Shown: positions 30,010 to 40,551 of the stretch, piece by piece
Position numbering within the stretch: the first letter of the stretch is position 1
How the letters are laid out: every line of letters starts with the position of its first letter
DNA from: Eukaryota sp. TZLM1-RC
Lineage: Eukaryota > Metamonada: BaSk clade
Assembly: GCA_040285825.1 (NCBI GenBank)
Contig: JAUPSS010000007.1
Span: forward strand, 1,896,689 to 1,960,688
DNA: 64,000 nucleotides
Direction of reading: 5' to 3'
Position numbers and translations under genes: made by a program
Notes under the pieces: model-generated
Told to the model about the DNA's origin: nothing
Databases searched by the model: none
The model's input: only the letters and a program-made list of their open reading frames with translations

Positions 30010-31866
30010 TCTAATTTACAATTTGATGATAACATTTTAAGTTCATCAAGTGGTGTAAAGCAAGGAGATCCGTTAGGACCTCTTTTGTTTTGTTTGGCCA
30101 TTCATCCTATTTTACTGCAAATTCAAGAGATGTTTCCTTCACTAAAAATGATTGCATATATGGATGATGTTGTGCTTATTGGTGATTTAGATATTGTGAA
30201 AAAAGCAACTGTATGTTTTAAAGAATTATTTACCAAAATTGGTCTCCGACTTAATTTACTTAAATGTGTTTTGTTATCGAATTCTCCAGTTTCTATAATA
30301 ATTGATGATATTGAAATTCAAGCCAAATTATATTCAATTGATGCTATTCGTCATTTGGGTTCGTTTTTAGGAAATAATGATGAAATTACCAAAAAATTGT
30401 TTGAAAAGTTGAACTCAATTTCTGACAAAATTGACCGAATGATGAATTTAGATATAAAAAAACACATCAAATTTACCATTATAAGACTGTGTTTTAGTTC
30501 CAATTTTAATCATATATTTCGATCTACAAATCCTCTCGTCACTAGACCTTTGGCTCAAAAGTTTAATGAGTTACGTGCAAAAGTTCTGTCTCAATTACTG
30601 GGATGTAAAATGTTTCAAATTCCAGATCATGCTTACCTTAGTCCACATTATGGTGGTTTAGGGTGGACGAAGGCTTCTATTCTTACCTCGTGTGCTTTTG
30701 TTGGTGGATGCAGAAATGCAATCTTTGAGTTTTCCGAAAGATTTGCAGATTGGGAAGATTTATTGATGACGACGCAAAGTTCCACTGTTTTTGCATTAAA
30801 TGAAGAAATTTCAAGAATTGATGTAGAAAAAATGGGGTCGATGTTTTCCCCAATCATTCAATGGCAATATTCCAGAAAAAAATGTTTTAAATTAGAAGTA
30901 CACTCTTCGAACATTACAGAAAAGATTGACTGGAATGTATGAAAAAGATCTTTATAATAATATTTGCAGCTCGGCTGTTTTAAATCAAGATCTTCACTCA
31001 TTGTTATTGGAAAAGGGTGTTTGTGAAAACAAGGCGTCAGATTCTTCACTTTTTGTAACCATTGTACCACGAAGATTTGGATTGTGTGCCACTAATGAAG
31101 CATTTGTAACAAAAATGAGATTATATTTGAACATCCCCATTAACCAATTATTATCAAAAGAAAAATGTATTTGTTCGAATTCACCTCAACTCACTTTGCG
31201 CCATACTCTAAATTGCTCTAAATTGATAACTTATCGTTCTTCATTACATGATGCTGTTAGAGACACTGTTTTCAATATGGCACATACTGCAAGGATATCG
31301 TCTATCAAAGAGCCCCTGCTGAAGGAAACACTTTCTCTGAATAATTTTGGTTCTGATGATAGAGGTGATGTATACTGTGATTGGATTGATAATTCTGAAG
31401 CTATTGTTGACTTTGTCTCATGTAATGTTGCAAACGATACTTTGGTTCACAGAAGAAAACTTAATCCTGTGGCTGCTCTGGATTTTAAAGCAAAAGAAAA
31501 ACATAGAAAATATGATAAAGAAATTGAAGATGCAAATGTCGATAGAAATACACAGCTGGTTTTTATTGCTTTCCCATTTTCGATAAATCGAAGGTAATCA
31601 GTTGAAGCAGAAACTTTTTTGGATGACTTCCAAAAAATGGTGAAAGAAAAAACAATGAAAAGATTTGATATTTTTTTATGGCGTTCACGGATTCAATTTG
31701 CCATTATTAATAGATTACCGCGGTTTTTCAATCGAATTAGAGAAGCTTTAGCTAGATAGCAAGCAAATCAAGATTTTGTAGAGGAAATCTTGGTTTAATG
31801 ATAGTCGTCCCATTAGTTATGATTTAATTTAATCAAGTGTGCAAATTCAATAAATACTTTTATTTA
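30010..31866 (+). mobile_element. LINE-A copy 1 of a tandem array (5'-truncated)
   Basis: Starts inside the RT domain (GVKQGDPLGPLLFCLAIHP), contains AYMDDVVLIG at 30155-30185, the thumb, and the knuckle-plus-endonuclease region (30926-31597). Frame errors: an extra A near 30830 (frame EKMGSMFSPI), and TAA at 31595-31597. Near the C-terminus TAG replaces a Gln codon at 31757-31759. It is head-to-head with the minus-strand LINE-A at 29945, and its 3' tail (CAATAAATACTTTTATTT) joins copy 2 directly. Confidence 0.7.
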
Positions 31867-33328
31867 AAGTTGAACTCAATTTCCGATAAAATTGACCAAA
31901 TGATGACTTTTGATATACAGAAACATATCAAATTTACCATTATAAGACTGTGTTTTAGTTCCAATTTTAATCATATTTTTCGATCTACAAATCCTCTCGT
32001 CACTAGACCTTTGGCTCAAAAGTTTAATGAGTTACGTGCAAATGTTCTGTCTCAACTACTGGGATGTAAAATGTTTCAAATTCCAGATCATGCTTACCTT
32101 AGTCCACATTATGGTGGTTTAGGGTGGACGAAGGCTTCTATTCTTACCTCGTGTGCTTTTGGTGGTGGATGCAGAAATGCAATCTTTGAGTTTTCCGAAA
32201 GATTTGCAGATTGGGAAGATTTATTGATGACGACGCAAAGTTCCACTGTTTTTGCATTAAATGAAGAAATTTCAAGAATTGATGTAGAAAAAATGGGGTC
32301 GATGTTTTCCCCAATCATTCAATGGCAATATTCCAGAAAAAAATGTTTTAAATTAGAAGTACACTCTTCGAACATTACAGAAAAGATTGACTGGAATGTA
32401 TGAAAAAGATCTTTATAATAATATTTGCAGCTCGGCTGTTTTAAATCAAGATCTTCACTCATTGTTATTGGAAAAGGGTGTTTGTGAAAACAAGGCGTCA
32501 GATTCTTCACTTTTTGTAACCATTGTACCACGAAGATTTGGATTGTGTGCCACTAATGAAGCATTTGTAACAAAAATGAGATTATATTTGAACATCCCCA
32601 TTAACCAATTATTATCAAAAGAAAAATGTATTTGTTCGAATTCACCTCAACTCACTTTTGCGCCATGCTCTAAATTGCTCTAAATTGATAACTTATCGTT
32701 CTTCATTACATGATGCTGTTAGAGACACTGTTTTCAATATGGCACAAACTGCAAGGATATCGTGTATCAAAGAGCCCCTGCTGAAGGAAACACTTTCTCT
32801 GAATAATTTTGGTTCTGATGATAGAGGTGATGTATACTGTGATTGGATTGATAATTCTGAAGCTATTGTTGACTTTGTCTCATGTAATGTTGCAAACGAT
32901 ACTTTGGTTCACAGAAGAAAACTTAATCCTGTGGCTGCTCTGGATTTTAAAGCAAAAGAAAAACATAGAAAATATGATAAAGAAATTGAAGATGCAAATG
33001 TCGATAGAAATACACAGCTGGTTTTTATTGCTTTCCCATTTTCGATAAATGGAAGGTTATCAGTTGAAGCAGAAACTTTTTTGGATGACTTCCAAAAAAT
33101 GGTGAAAGAAAAAACAATGAAAAGATTTGATATTTTTTTATGGCGTTCACGGATTCAATTTGCCATTATTAATAGATTACCGCGGTTTTTCAATCGAATT
33201 AGAGAAGCTTTAGCTAGATAGCAAGCAAATCAAGATTTTGTAGAGGAAATCTTGGTTTAATGATAGTCGTCCCATTAGTTATGATTTAATTTAATCAAGT
33301 GTGCAAATTCAATAAATACTTTTATTTA
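31867..33328 (+). mobile_element. LINE-A copy 2 of the array (1,462-bp unit, mosaic)
   Basis: Starts at the same LINE codon as copy 3 (LNSISDKIDQMM) after the same tail junction, exactly 1,462 bp upstream of it. The first ~300 bases share variants with copy 3 (DQMMTFDIQKH, ANVLSQLL); the later part shares variants and errors with copy 1 (EKMGSMFSPI, premature TAG in the last 15 codons). An extra T at ~32657 shifts the frame. The mosaic points to unequal recombination between copies 1 and 3. Confidence 0.7.
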
Positions 33329-34430
33329 AAGTTGAACTCAATTTCCGATAAAATTGACCAAATGATGACTTTTGATATACAGAAACATATCAAATTTACC
33401 ATTATAAGACTGTGTTTTAGTTCCAATTTTAATCATATTTTTCGATCTACAAATCCTCTCGTCACTAGACCTTTGGCTCAAAAGTTTAATGAGTTACGTG
33501 CAAATGTTCTGTCTCAACTACTGGGATGTAAAATGTTTCAAATTCCAGATCATGCTTACCTTAGTCCACATTATGGTGGTTTAGGGTGGACGAAGGCTTC
33601 TATTCTTACCTCGTGTGCTTTTGTTGGTGGATGCAGAAATGCAATCTTTGAGTTTTCCGAAAGATTTGCTGATTTGGAAGATTCATTAATGACAACTCAA
33701 AGTTCCACTGTTTTTGCATTAAATGAAGAAATTTCAAAAATTGATGCAGAAAAATGGGTCGATGCTTTCCCCAATCATTCAATGGCAATATTCCAGATCT
33801 GAATCTTTTAAATTTAAAAAACACTCTTCGAACATTACAGAAACGATTGACTGGAATGTATGAAAATGATCTTTATAATAATATTTGCAGCTCGGCTGTT
33901 TTAAATCAAGATCTTCACTCATTGTTATTGGAAAAGGGTGTTTGTGAAAAAAAGTCATCAGACTCTTCACTTTTTGTAACCATTGTACCACGACGATTTG
34001 GATTGTGTACCACTAATGAAGCATTTGTAACAAAAATGAGATTATATTTGAATATCCCCATTAATCAATTATTATTAAAAGAAAAATGTATTTGTTCGAA
34101 TTCACCTCAACTCACTTTGCGCCGTGCTCTGAATTGCTCCAAATTGATGACTTATCGTTCTTCATTACATGATGCTGTTAGAGACACTGTTTTCAATATG
34201 GCACAAATTGCAAGAATATCATGTATCAAATGGCCTCTGCTGAAGGAAACACTTTCTCTAAATAATCTGGGTTCTGATGAAAGAGGTGATGAATACTGTG
34301 ATTGGATTGATAGTTCTGAAGCTATTGTTGACTTTGTCTCATGAAGAGGCTAATGCTGATAGAAATACACAGGTGGTTTTTATTGGTTTCCCTTTTTCGA
34401 TAAACGGAAGATTATCAGTTGAAGCAGAAA

Positions 34431-34541
34431 TGTTAGATGTTGGATAACATCAAATCACGTGTGATGACGTGGCGATAGTTCAAGTTTAGTATTTGTAATT
34501 TAATAAAGCTTTTCCTTCGGTCACTGCAGTGGAAACCAACA
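34431..34541 (+). repeat. Left LTR (111 bp)
   Basis: Starts TGTTAGATGTTGG and ends GAAACCAACA. Contains ATTTAATAAAGC, a possible polyadenylation signal. Confidence 0.85.
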
Positions 34542-34619
34542 ATAACGTTATTGTCCCTGTGCCTGTCCCTGTTTCAGACCCGTCACTGTTCTTGTAACTG
34601 CCTTTGGTAAAGCCGTGCG

Positions 34620-35384
34620 ATGCGTCCTGTCGACCGTCCCTATCTGACCTCGCTGTCCGAGGAAGATGTATGTATGTTTTTAAGCGAGTTTGAAGTGTAT
34701 CAGTCTGTCACTGATAGCACCAAAGTTGTTTCCTTAAGGCTCTCTGTAGATTTCTTCATTTTGAAGTCCTTAGAGTTGTATGAACCTAAGGTGAAGACTT
34801 CCGATAGTGTGTTGCTCAACTATTTGAAATCGCTAAACAATTTTCCGTCCTATGAAGCTTTCAACAAGACGGTCTCTCGGTTGAAAATGAACGTGAAAAT
34901 CCCTAGTGCCAGAGAAAGAATGAATGATTACCTCAGAAACTTTCTGAAGGTGAAGGAAAAGGCTGAAGGCCTCGCCATTCCGAATAATGTTTTCATGAAA
35001 CGATTTGCTGCTGGTATTGCTCCTAAAGGTCTGGCTTAATCCCTTGTGTCCCGTATTAATGACCAACTGTTACCTGATTTGAAAACCCTTGTGAAAGTTG
35101 CTACCGACGAAATTGTTGACCATGATAGATCTAAAGTTTGGTCAGGATCCATATCTAATACAAGTACTCGTTCTGCCGTCAGAGATACAGATATTGCTGC
35201 CAAAGCTTGTTACAGATGCCATAAGCCTGGTCATATTGCTGTTAATTGTCCTCTTCGCAATGGTAATGCCCAAACTTTTGATGTCAAAAGATCCGCTCAT
35301 GTTCATAGTATTGAAGAACTAGAACAGGTGAACACTGTACTTTGTGCTGTTAATGAAGCAGATATCAATAACTGTTCTGACTGA
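34620..35384 (+). pseudogene. gag-like protein of the small LTR element
   Basis: The frame starts at ATG 34620 and runs to TGA at 35382-35384, with one TAA at 35037-35039. The first 139 residues resemble a retrotransposon capsid region (helical, FEVYQSVTDS, then RLKMNVKIPSARERM). The second part has a CCHC knuckle, CYRCHKPGHIAVNC, near 35210-35250, typical of nucleocapsid. Without the TAA the protein would be about 254 residues. Short length and lack of pol fit a parasite of an autonomous LTR element. Confidence 0.7.
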
Positions 35385-35508
35385 TGCCTTGGAGACGCGC
35401 TGAATATTTATGATAGTGATTCTTCAGAAGAAGAGCCGTATGAACTTGTACTCAATCCATTAACAAGGATTTCCCCATCACTGAAGAAGAAGAGTGAAGA
35501 AGGGGTAG

Positions 35509-35619
35509 TGTTAGATGTTGGATAACATCAAATCACGTGTGATGACGTGGCGATAGTTTAAGTTTAGTATTTGTAATTTAATAAAGCTTTTCCTTTGGTC
35601 ACTGCAGTGGAAACCAACA
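35509..35619 (+). repeat. Right LTR (111 bp)
   Basis: Near-identical to 34431-34541. The low divergence suggests a fairly recent insertion. Confidence 0.85.
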
Positions 35620-35938
35620 GAAACTGTTTTGAATGACTTCCAAAAAGTGGTTCACGAAAAAACAATGAAAAAATTTGATATATGGTTTTATGGCGTTCAC
35701 GAATTCAATTACCATTATTAATAGATTACCTCGGTTTTTCAAACGAATAAGAGGAGCTTTAGCTAGACAGCAAGCAGATCAAGATTTTGTAGAGGAAATC
35801 TTGGTTCAATGATACTCGTCCCATTAGTTATGAATTAATTTAATTAAGTGTGCATGTTCAATAAATAGACTTATTTCTAAACAGTCATTATTAAAAACAG
35901 TTTGTTGCATAAGCTGGTCCCCCTACTACATTAACATG

Positions 35939-36012
35939 GCTCTCTTAGCTCAGATGGTTAGAGCGTACGACTGAAGATCGTAAGGTCCCCGGTTCAAATC
36001 CGGGAGGGAGCA
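35939..36012 (+). tRNA. tRNA-Phe (anticodon GAA)
   Basis: A full cloverleaf is present: acceptor GCTCTCT pairs with AGGGAGC (one G-T pair), D arm GCTC...GAGC, anticodon stem TACGA/TCGTA with loop CTGAAGA, T arm CCCGG-TTCAAAT-CCGGG, discriminator A. No intron. Internal A-box and B-box (GGTTCAAATCC) sequences are typical RNA polymerase III promoter elements. LINE-A 3' ends lie ~64 bp upstream and ~36 bp downstream, facing the gene from both sides. Confidence 0.95.
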
Positions 36013-36047
36013 TCATTTTAATGGCTTATTGAACGGTATCATTCCAA

Positions 36048-36165
36048 ATAATTTTTACTATTTACTGAACTTGCATACTTAACAAAATAAACTCATAACT
36101 AATGTGACAAAATTCATTGAAGCAAGATTTCTTTTACAAAATCTTGATCAAAAATCTTGGTCTCT
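36048..36165 (-). pseudogene. LINE-A 3' terminal fragment, minus strand
   Basis: Matches the LINE-A 3' end (ATAACTAATGGGACGACTATCATTGAACCAAGATTTCCTCTACAAAATC in the 41-kb copy, region 41060-41110) with scattered differences, including the CAAGATTT...AAATCTTG arms. It points toward the tRNA gene from the right. No other LINE part remains. Confidence 0.6.
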
Positions 36166-36484
36166 ACAAATAAAATTGAATGGGGAATATGAATAACACC
36201 TTTTGAATGTGCACGATTTTAATGAAAACCAATTGATGTTGGAGATTATTTTCACTAACAATGATCAGAATTCACAACCAGAATCCCATTAGACGAGAAG
36301 GAAGTGGTAGATACGAAAGGCATTGAACACAAACAACAAACCATAAAGTTATAATTGCAACTGATTGTATGAACAATCCCTATGCGCTCTAATTGATCAT
36401 TCAAATTGTGTGAGAACATCACAAATTTCTTCCTGTAATTCTTGTTGAGGTAAACTGAAAAAGTAACGAAAATAATACTATTGT
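36166..36484. other. Intergenic region
   Basis: No gene or repeat recognised. Confidence 0.35.
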
Positions 36485-37361
36485 TCACTCAACTACTGAA
36501 ACTACTGAGTACTCGTTTTCTGAATGAAAAGACAAGCAACTAATTGCTCGTTCTACTCCCTTAATGATACCAAAATTGGACAAATCAATGACTGCCTCCT
36601 CTATTTGCTGGCTTGTTGTCTCTTCATGTCCGTGGTCTTCCTGAGGAGGAGGATTAACATGATGAGAAGGGTAAATCAGTATCTGAATGATCTGTACAAA
36701 CCTCATTAGAGCACTAAACGTTGTGGGCAGCCACAATGCAACTTGAGAGATCAGATAGCCATAAAACACCCACAGAACGGCATTTACAAAATTGAAATAT
36801 GTAAAGAACTTTGGATTGTAACTCCTTTTCTCTTTGAACGACAAAATAATGGGCTGTAGCAGAAACAGGCTACAGGATACATTACTGGTAATGGTAAGTA
36901 GCTGTATCGCGATCATTTGAAATGTTGAAGAAAGGAAAAAATGCCAAAAAATAAAGAAGCAAACAGCGAACGTATAAAGGATAAGCAGAGTACTCTCCAT
37001 AAGCACTGGATCGATTCCCTAATAGGTTAGTTTAAATAGACACCATACATAGTATAAAAGCGTTAAAATGTAAAAAATGGTGGAAAGAAGACTGGAGTTA
37101 GAACAAACACTACATACCCGATACCACTGGTAGAAACTGTGGCAAAATCGTTGATCAGAAAGCCCAAAATGAAACTGTTCAACAAGCTGCGGTGTAAGTT
37201 AAGGCGAATAAGCCATACTGCCAGTGAAAGATGGTCAAGTATGAGCCTGCCTCATTGACACGCTTTTGTGCCTTTCTAAAACTCCAATGAAGTTGCACAC
37301 TGCTAAGGTATGCAACAGCACACATGATAGTGGCAAATGTTCCAACAATAGCAACCAGCAT
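36485..37361 (-). CDS. SWEET-type sugar transporter (two introns)
   Basis: Exons 37361-37219, 37186-37114 and 37018-36485 give 249 residues, normal for SWEETs. The first MtN3/saliva bundle is MLVAIVGTFATIMCAVAYLSS...LLNSFILGFLINDF...GIGY. The second includes SLFLLQPIILSFKEKRSYNP, FVNAVLWVFYGYLISQVALWLPTTFSALMRFVQI. SWEETs are bidirectional sugar uniporters with seven membrane helices (two three-helix bundles plus a linker). Intron 1 (37218-37187) is 32 nt; intron 2 (37113-37019) is 95 nt and ends AACTAACCTATTAG. Phases agree across all junctions. The tail after the last helix is His-rich and acidic, probably cytosolic. Some N-terminal residues before MLVAIV may be missing. Confidence 0.7.
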
Positions 37362-37437
37362 ATTTGAATCCTTGAAATAATGAATCGATTATGGTAGAAG
37401 AGTATATCAAATTGTTGATTTTTTTAGAAACCCTTTT

Positions 37438-37551
37438 TGGATGTTGAAGATAGTTTCTGATGCTTTGCTTTCTCTTGGATCTCACTATGAGAGAGTTGCA
37501 TCTAGTGTTTTTGTTTTGGGAGAGATGGATTATTTAGATGTTGATATATAA
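37438..37551 (+). pseudogene. 5'-truncated LINE-B tail
   Basis: Encodes MLKIVSDALLSLGSHYERVASSVFVLGEMDYLDVDI and stops with TAA at 37549-37551; nearly identical to 1-183. It lies between the SWEET and RCC1-BTB genes. Confidence 0.7.
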
Positions 37552-37692
37552 GTTTTTAAAATACGATAAATCAGTTAAATTAAATTAAAGTTAAAATACA
37601 AAGCAGAAAACAATGCCATTCATTAATGAGTGAGCCTAGTTAGATGAATGAATTCAAACTGTGTATAACGACCAAAAAGAATTTATTAAGCT

Positions 37693-39963
37693 TTACCGAA
37701 CCACAACCCCAAAGCCACATTGTAGAATCCGACATTGGACCCTGGAAAATGTTTCCTTACTCAGCAAGGAGAAATCATCTTGATCAATTAAGCCAAATGA
37801 TGACGTGATTGCTGCCAAACACTGCTGAAGAAGTTCAGGTAAGCCAAGTTTTTCAGCGAGAGAAGTGCAGGACAATAGGTTCTTGGTGTTGACATAGCTC
37901 AACACCATCCTGCTTAATGAGTCAACAACACATGGAAAATTAAGTTGGTCAGCCAAATTCATACAGGATGCTATCAACTCAAAAGAAAGTTCGTCGTTTG
38001 AAAAAACATCTGAATGATTGAGAGAATTACAATAAATAATGTCTAAAATGAGACTGAACGGGTTAGAATCGACATAATCAAGCTTAATCAAACTCTCATC
38101 AGTTTCCTTTAAGCCACAGGTAAACAATGCCTTGAAAAAAGGAGAAAACATTGACAACACTGCACGATGGGAAAAAACTTTAATGCCATCTTTTAAATAA
38201 AGGCAAACATCAGCAAAATTTGGCTTGGAAAACCCATTATTCTCGACATTAAACTTTGGGTGAATAGCAGAAAAAGAAGATGAACTAGGTTCAAAATTAA
38301 ACAAGCTGTGGTAAACAAGATCAAAAATACAAGAATCTACTTGAGCAATCTCTTCATCAGCCAAGGTCGTATGAACAAGAATTTGGTCTTCTTCACGTGA
38401 AATTGACACCAACCAATCAATTTGATTGGTTTCTGATTGCTTGATTGACCGCCAAATATCAGGAAAACGACACGCGAATAACGGTAAATCAAAAGAAAAC
38501 AACTTGCCGAAATCAGACACGAAAATAACTGCAACCTTGCTAATCAAATCACCCCTGATTGATTGAATCAGACCCTTTCTTTCATTTTCATCAACCATTT
38601 CCCTTGACCGTCGTTGAACGCATTCCACTTTCAAACAGGAAGAAACCAAAAAGCAAACCCGTAACCCCAACCCCAAACCTACAAAATTATCCTCATTATA
38701 ACTTCTCATCTTATCTCCAAATATTCCCCCAGTAAGATAAGCCAAACCATTAGAATCAATAGCACCGATAACAGAGAAACCTCCAAATATGTGAGCAACA
38801 TTGATATGGGAAAGAGAGTCAAGTAGGACAGGTCCAGTTTTCTTCTTATTAATTCTACCAAATACCATCACATCATTCCCTTCCAGTAGAACGATACTAT
38901 GCTCACTACCACAGGCAATTTGTAAAGCTTTTCTGCAGTCTTTCTTAATTCTATTCAAAGGGTCATAAACATTACCTCCTATGGGCAATGGTCTGTGATC
39001 ATTCAGTAAATGCTCTCTTCCTAATTGGAGGTTGCCATTGCACCCAAAAGAAAACACAGTGCCATTCTGAAGAAGCACAAGTGAATGAAACCTTCCACAA
39101 GCAACGTCAACAGCAGCTTCAGGGAGAGAGAGTTCATGAAAAAAGGTGCAAGAAAGCTTTTCATGACCACATTGGCCGTCCTTGTTATTACCGAAAGAAT
39201 AGACCGTTCCTAGAATGGTAAGAGCAAGGGAATGAGTTTCCCCTGCAGCGACCTTGATGACGTGATGGGGGTCAAAAAAGTCAACTAAAGTCAAGGAAGG
39301 AATGACAACACTGCCAAAAGGACCTATTTGTTCATTAAGCTCAGAATAATCACAGGTTGCCATCAAAGTTTCATCACCAACTCCACACTGGAAAAAGTCG
39401 TTTCTCCCACAAGAATAAAGCTTATGATCAGAGGTAAGGATAAGGGAATAACGTCCACCAGCAGCATAGGAGAGAACATTGGAGAGAAGTAGTTGTGGTT
39501 GTTGAGATTTGAAAGTGCTGCTTTGGGGGTAGTTGTTGCCTAATTGGTAGAATTTGTTCAGACCAAATCCATAGCAATTACCACAAGCAGTGAGTGCCAA
39601 TGTATGATGAACACCTACACTACAAGAAACAATGTTAGAGAAGAAGGGCAACTGGAAATTCTTTCTACCAGTTGCATGAGGAGGAAAACATCGGGAGAGA
39701 ACACCAGGTGTTGGAGATGAGAATAAAGAAACAGAAGGTGCAACAGAGCCAATAAGGTTGATTCGTTTTGTGCGAGACCAGAGAATTGAGTTTCCTTTAG
39801 ATATGTAGCGAATTCTGTGAGATGGTACAGATAAGGCAAGAAAATCGTGAAGAGGGAGGAAGAATACACCGCCAAATCTATCCTCAAAACCAACAAAGAA
39901 ACGTTCTTTAGACAAAGAAGTATCGTGGACTAATCTGTTGATGATGCTGAGAGCGTCTTTCAT
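37693..39963 (-). CDS. RCC1-repeat and BTB-domain protein
   Basis: 756 residues, no intron. Residues ~110-400 form RCC1 repeats: VGVHHTLALTACGNCYGFGLNKFYQLG, AGGRYSLILTSDHKLYSCGRNDFFQCG, AAGETHSLALTILGTVYSFGNNKDGQCG, ACGRFHSLVLLQNGTVFSFGCNGNLQLG, and ACGSEHSIVLLEGNDVMVFG. Residues ~590-700 form a BTB domain (FADVCLYLKDGIKVFSHRAVLSMFSPFFKALF). RCC1-BTB proteins often act as cullin-3 substrate adaptors or in vesicle or actin regulation; the specific role here is unknown. Start at ATG 39963, the first in the frame. A second, broken RCC1-like gene lies at 46055-47130. Confidence 0.85.
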   Translation of the reverse strand: MKDALSIINRLVHDTSLSKERFFVGFEDRFGGVFFLPLHDFLALSVPSHRIRYISKGNSILWSRTKRINLIGSVAPSVSLFSSPTPGVLSRCFPPHATGRKNFQLPFFSNIVSCSVGVHHTLALTACGNCYGFGLNKFYQLGNNYPQSSTFKSQQPQLLLSNVLSYAAGGRYSLILTSDHKLYSCGRNDFFQCGVGDETLMATCDYSELNEQIGPFGSVVIPSLTLVDFFDPHHVIKVAAGETHSLALTILGTVYSFGNNKDGQCGHEKLSCTFFHELSLPEAAVDVACGRFHSLVLLQNGTVFSFGCNGNLQLGREHLLNDHRPLPIGGNVYDPLNRIKKDCRKALQIACGSEHSIVLLEGNDVMVFGRINKKKTGPVLLDSLSHINVAHIFGGFSVIGAIDSNGLAYLTGGIFGDKMRSYNEDNFVGLGLGLRVCFLVSSCLKVECVQRRSREMVDENERKGLIQSIRGDLISKVAVIFVSDFGKLFSFDLPLFACRFPDIWRSIKQSETNQIDWLVSISREEDQILVHTTLADEEIAQVDSCIFDLVYHSLFNFEPSSSSFSAIHPKFNVENNGFSKPNFADVCLYLKDGIKVFSHRAVLSMFSPFFKALFTCGLKETDESLIKLDYVDSNPFSLILDIIYCNSLNHSDVFSNDELSFELIASCMNLADQLNFPCVVDSLSRMVLSYVNTKNLLSCTSLAEKLGLPELLQQCLAAITSSFGLIDQDDFSLLSKETFSRVQCRILQCGFGVVVR

Positions 39964-40551
39964 GAGTTACATAGAGGTGAAATTCCAGAAACTTTTACAA
40001 AGGAGACCTAGTTTATGAACCTAGTTTATGAAATGAGGGGAAAGTGTGGGAATAGTGAAAACCTCCCAAAACCAAGTTGAGGGTTAAAAACCTTCCAGAA
40101 CAGGCAACCAGAAGTCGAAAATGGGGCGACAAGTGTAAAATTTGATAGATGAGCTCTTTATTCTCACTACATGACAGACACCCACCCTGTGTCACGTGTA
40201 TTCACTCGGTCTTGTGCACTTAATTCGGACTAACCTTCCTTTGGTCACCGAGATTTGTCATGAAGCTTCTTTATTGCTTCAATCTTTTCTTCTAAATTTT
40301 CCGTTGGCATCTAGAGCTTTAGTGGAACAGGATGTATGGTATCTCTATTTGACCGTCATCACCACTGGTTCTTTTCCTAAGCCTTCCACATCTAAAGGCC
40401 AACGCCAATTACTCCATATCTGTTACAGTGGATTTCTTCCTGAATGCCCACAAGACAGGTCTCTTGTTTCTTTGTGGGAAAATTCTTTAGTGCCTTATAG
40501 AAATTCATTCAATCCTTTTCTCAATGCTTGGCTGCAGTCTCAGAATTGTAA
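39964..40551 (+). other. Upstream region with a truncated unknown ORF
   Basis: Contains a direct repeat CCTAGTTTATGAA (40008-40033) and, at 40070-40120, a block shared with 12985-13035. From 40196 a plus-strand frame is open for about 118 codons (LLLQSFLLNFPLASRAL, LLHICYSGFLPECPQDRSLVSLW) until LINE-A sequence begins at ~40552. It starts at GTG; an ATG at 40171 is in another frame and could belong to an upstream exon. Composition looks coding but the family is unknown. It is probably a gene cut by the LINE. Confidence 0.35.

Larger units (their letters stand above)
34431..35619 (+). mobile_element. Small non-autonomous LTR retrotransposon carrying only gag (TR-GAG-like)
   Basis: Two 111-bp direct repeats (34431-34541 and 35509-35619) start TGTT and end AACA and differ at about two positions. 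They flank a 967-bp interior with a gag-like ORF and nothing resembling protease, RT or integrase. A purine-rich tract (35481-35506) precedes the right LTR. The 4-bp duplication GAAA (34427-34430 and 35620-35623) flanks it, interrupting LINE-A copy 3. It must have depended on proteins of another element for movement. Confidence 0.85.
33329..35875 (+). mobile_element. LINE-A copy 3, interrupted by an LTR element
   Basis: LINE-A sequence from LNSISDKIDQMM to VEAE (34430), interrupted by the LTR element 34431-35619, then resuming and ending at the LINE-A 3' tail near 35875. A deletion at ~34343 removes about 130 bp of the endonuclease core (between VDFVS and EEANADRNTQ). The last codons EALARQQADQDFVEEI are intact here, showing that the TAG in copies 1 and 2 replaced CAG. 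The 3' end lies about 64 bp upstream of a tRNA-Phe gene. Confidence 0.7.

Noticed and set aside
31750-31765. In-frame TAG at a Gln codon in LINE-A copies as evidence for UAG=Gln code reassignment (as in some oxymonads)
   Set aside because: Other LINE-A copies have CAG at the same codon, the TAG is shared only by copies related by local recombination, and host genes and other ORFs end normally in TAA, TAG and TGA.
35046-35384. Second half of the small LTR element's gag as a separate gene
   Set aside because: It is in the same frame as the first half, separated by a single TAA, and carries the CCHC knuckle expected at a gag C-terminus.
37019-37113. Two separate short introns (GTAGTG...CTCCAG and GTATGG...CTATTAG) in place of SWEET intron 2
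   Set aside because: The intervening 43 bases break the phase; a single 95-nt intron keeps the frame, though RNA data could change this.
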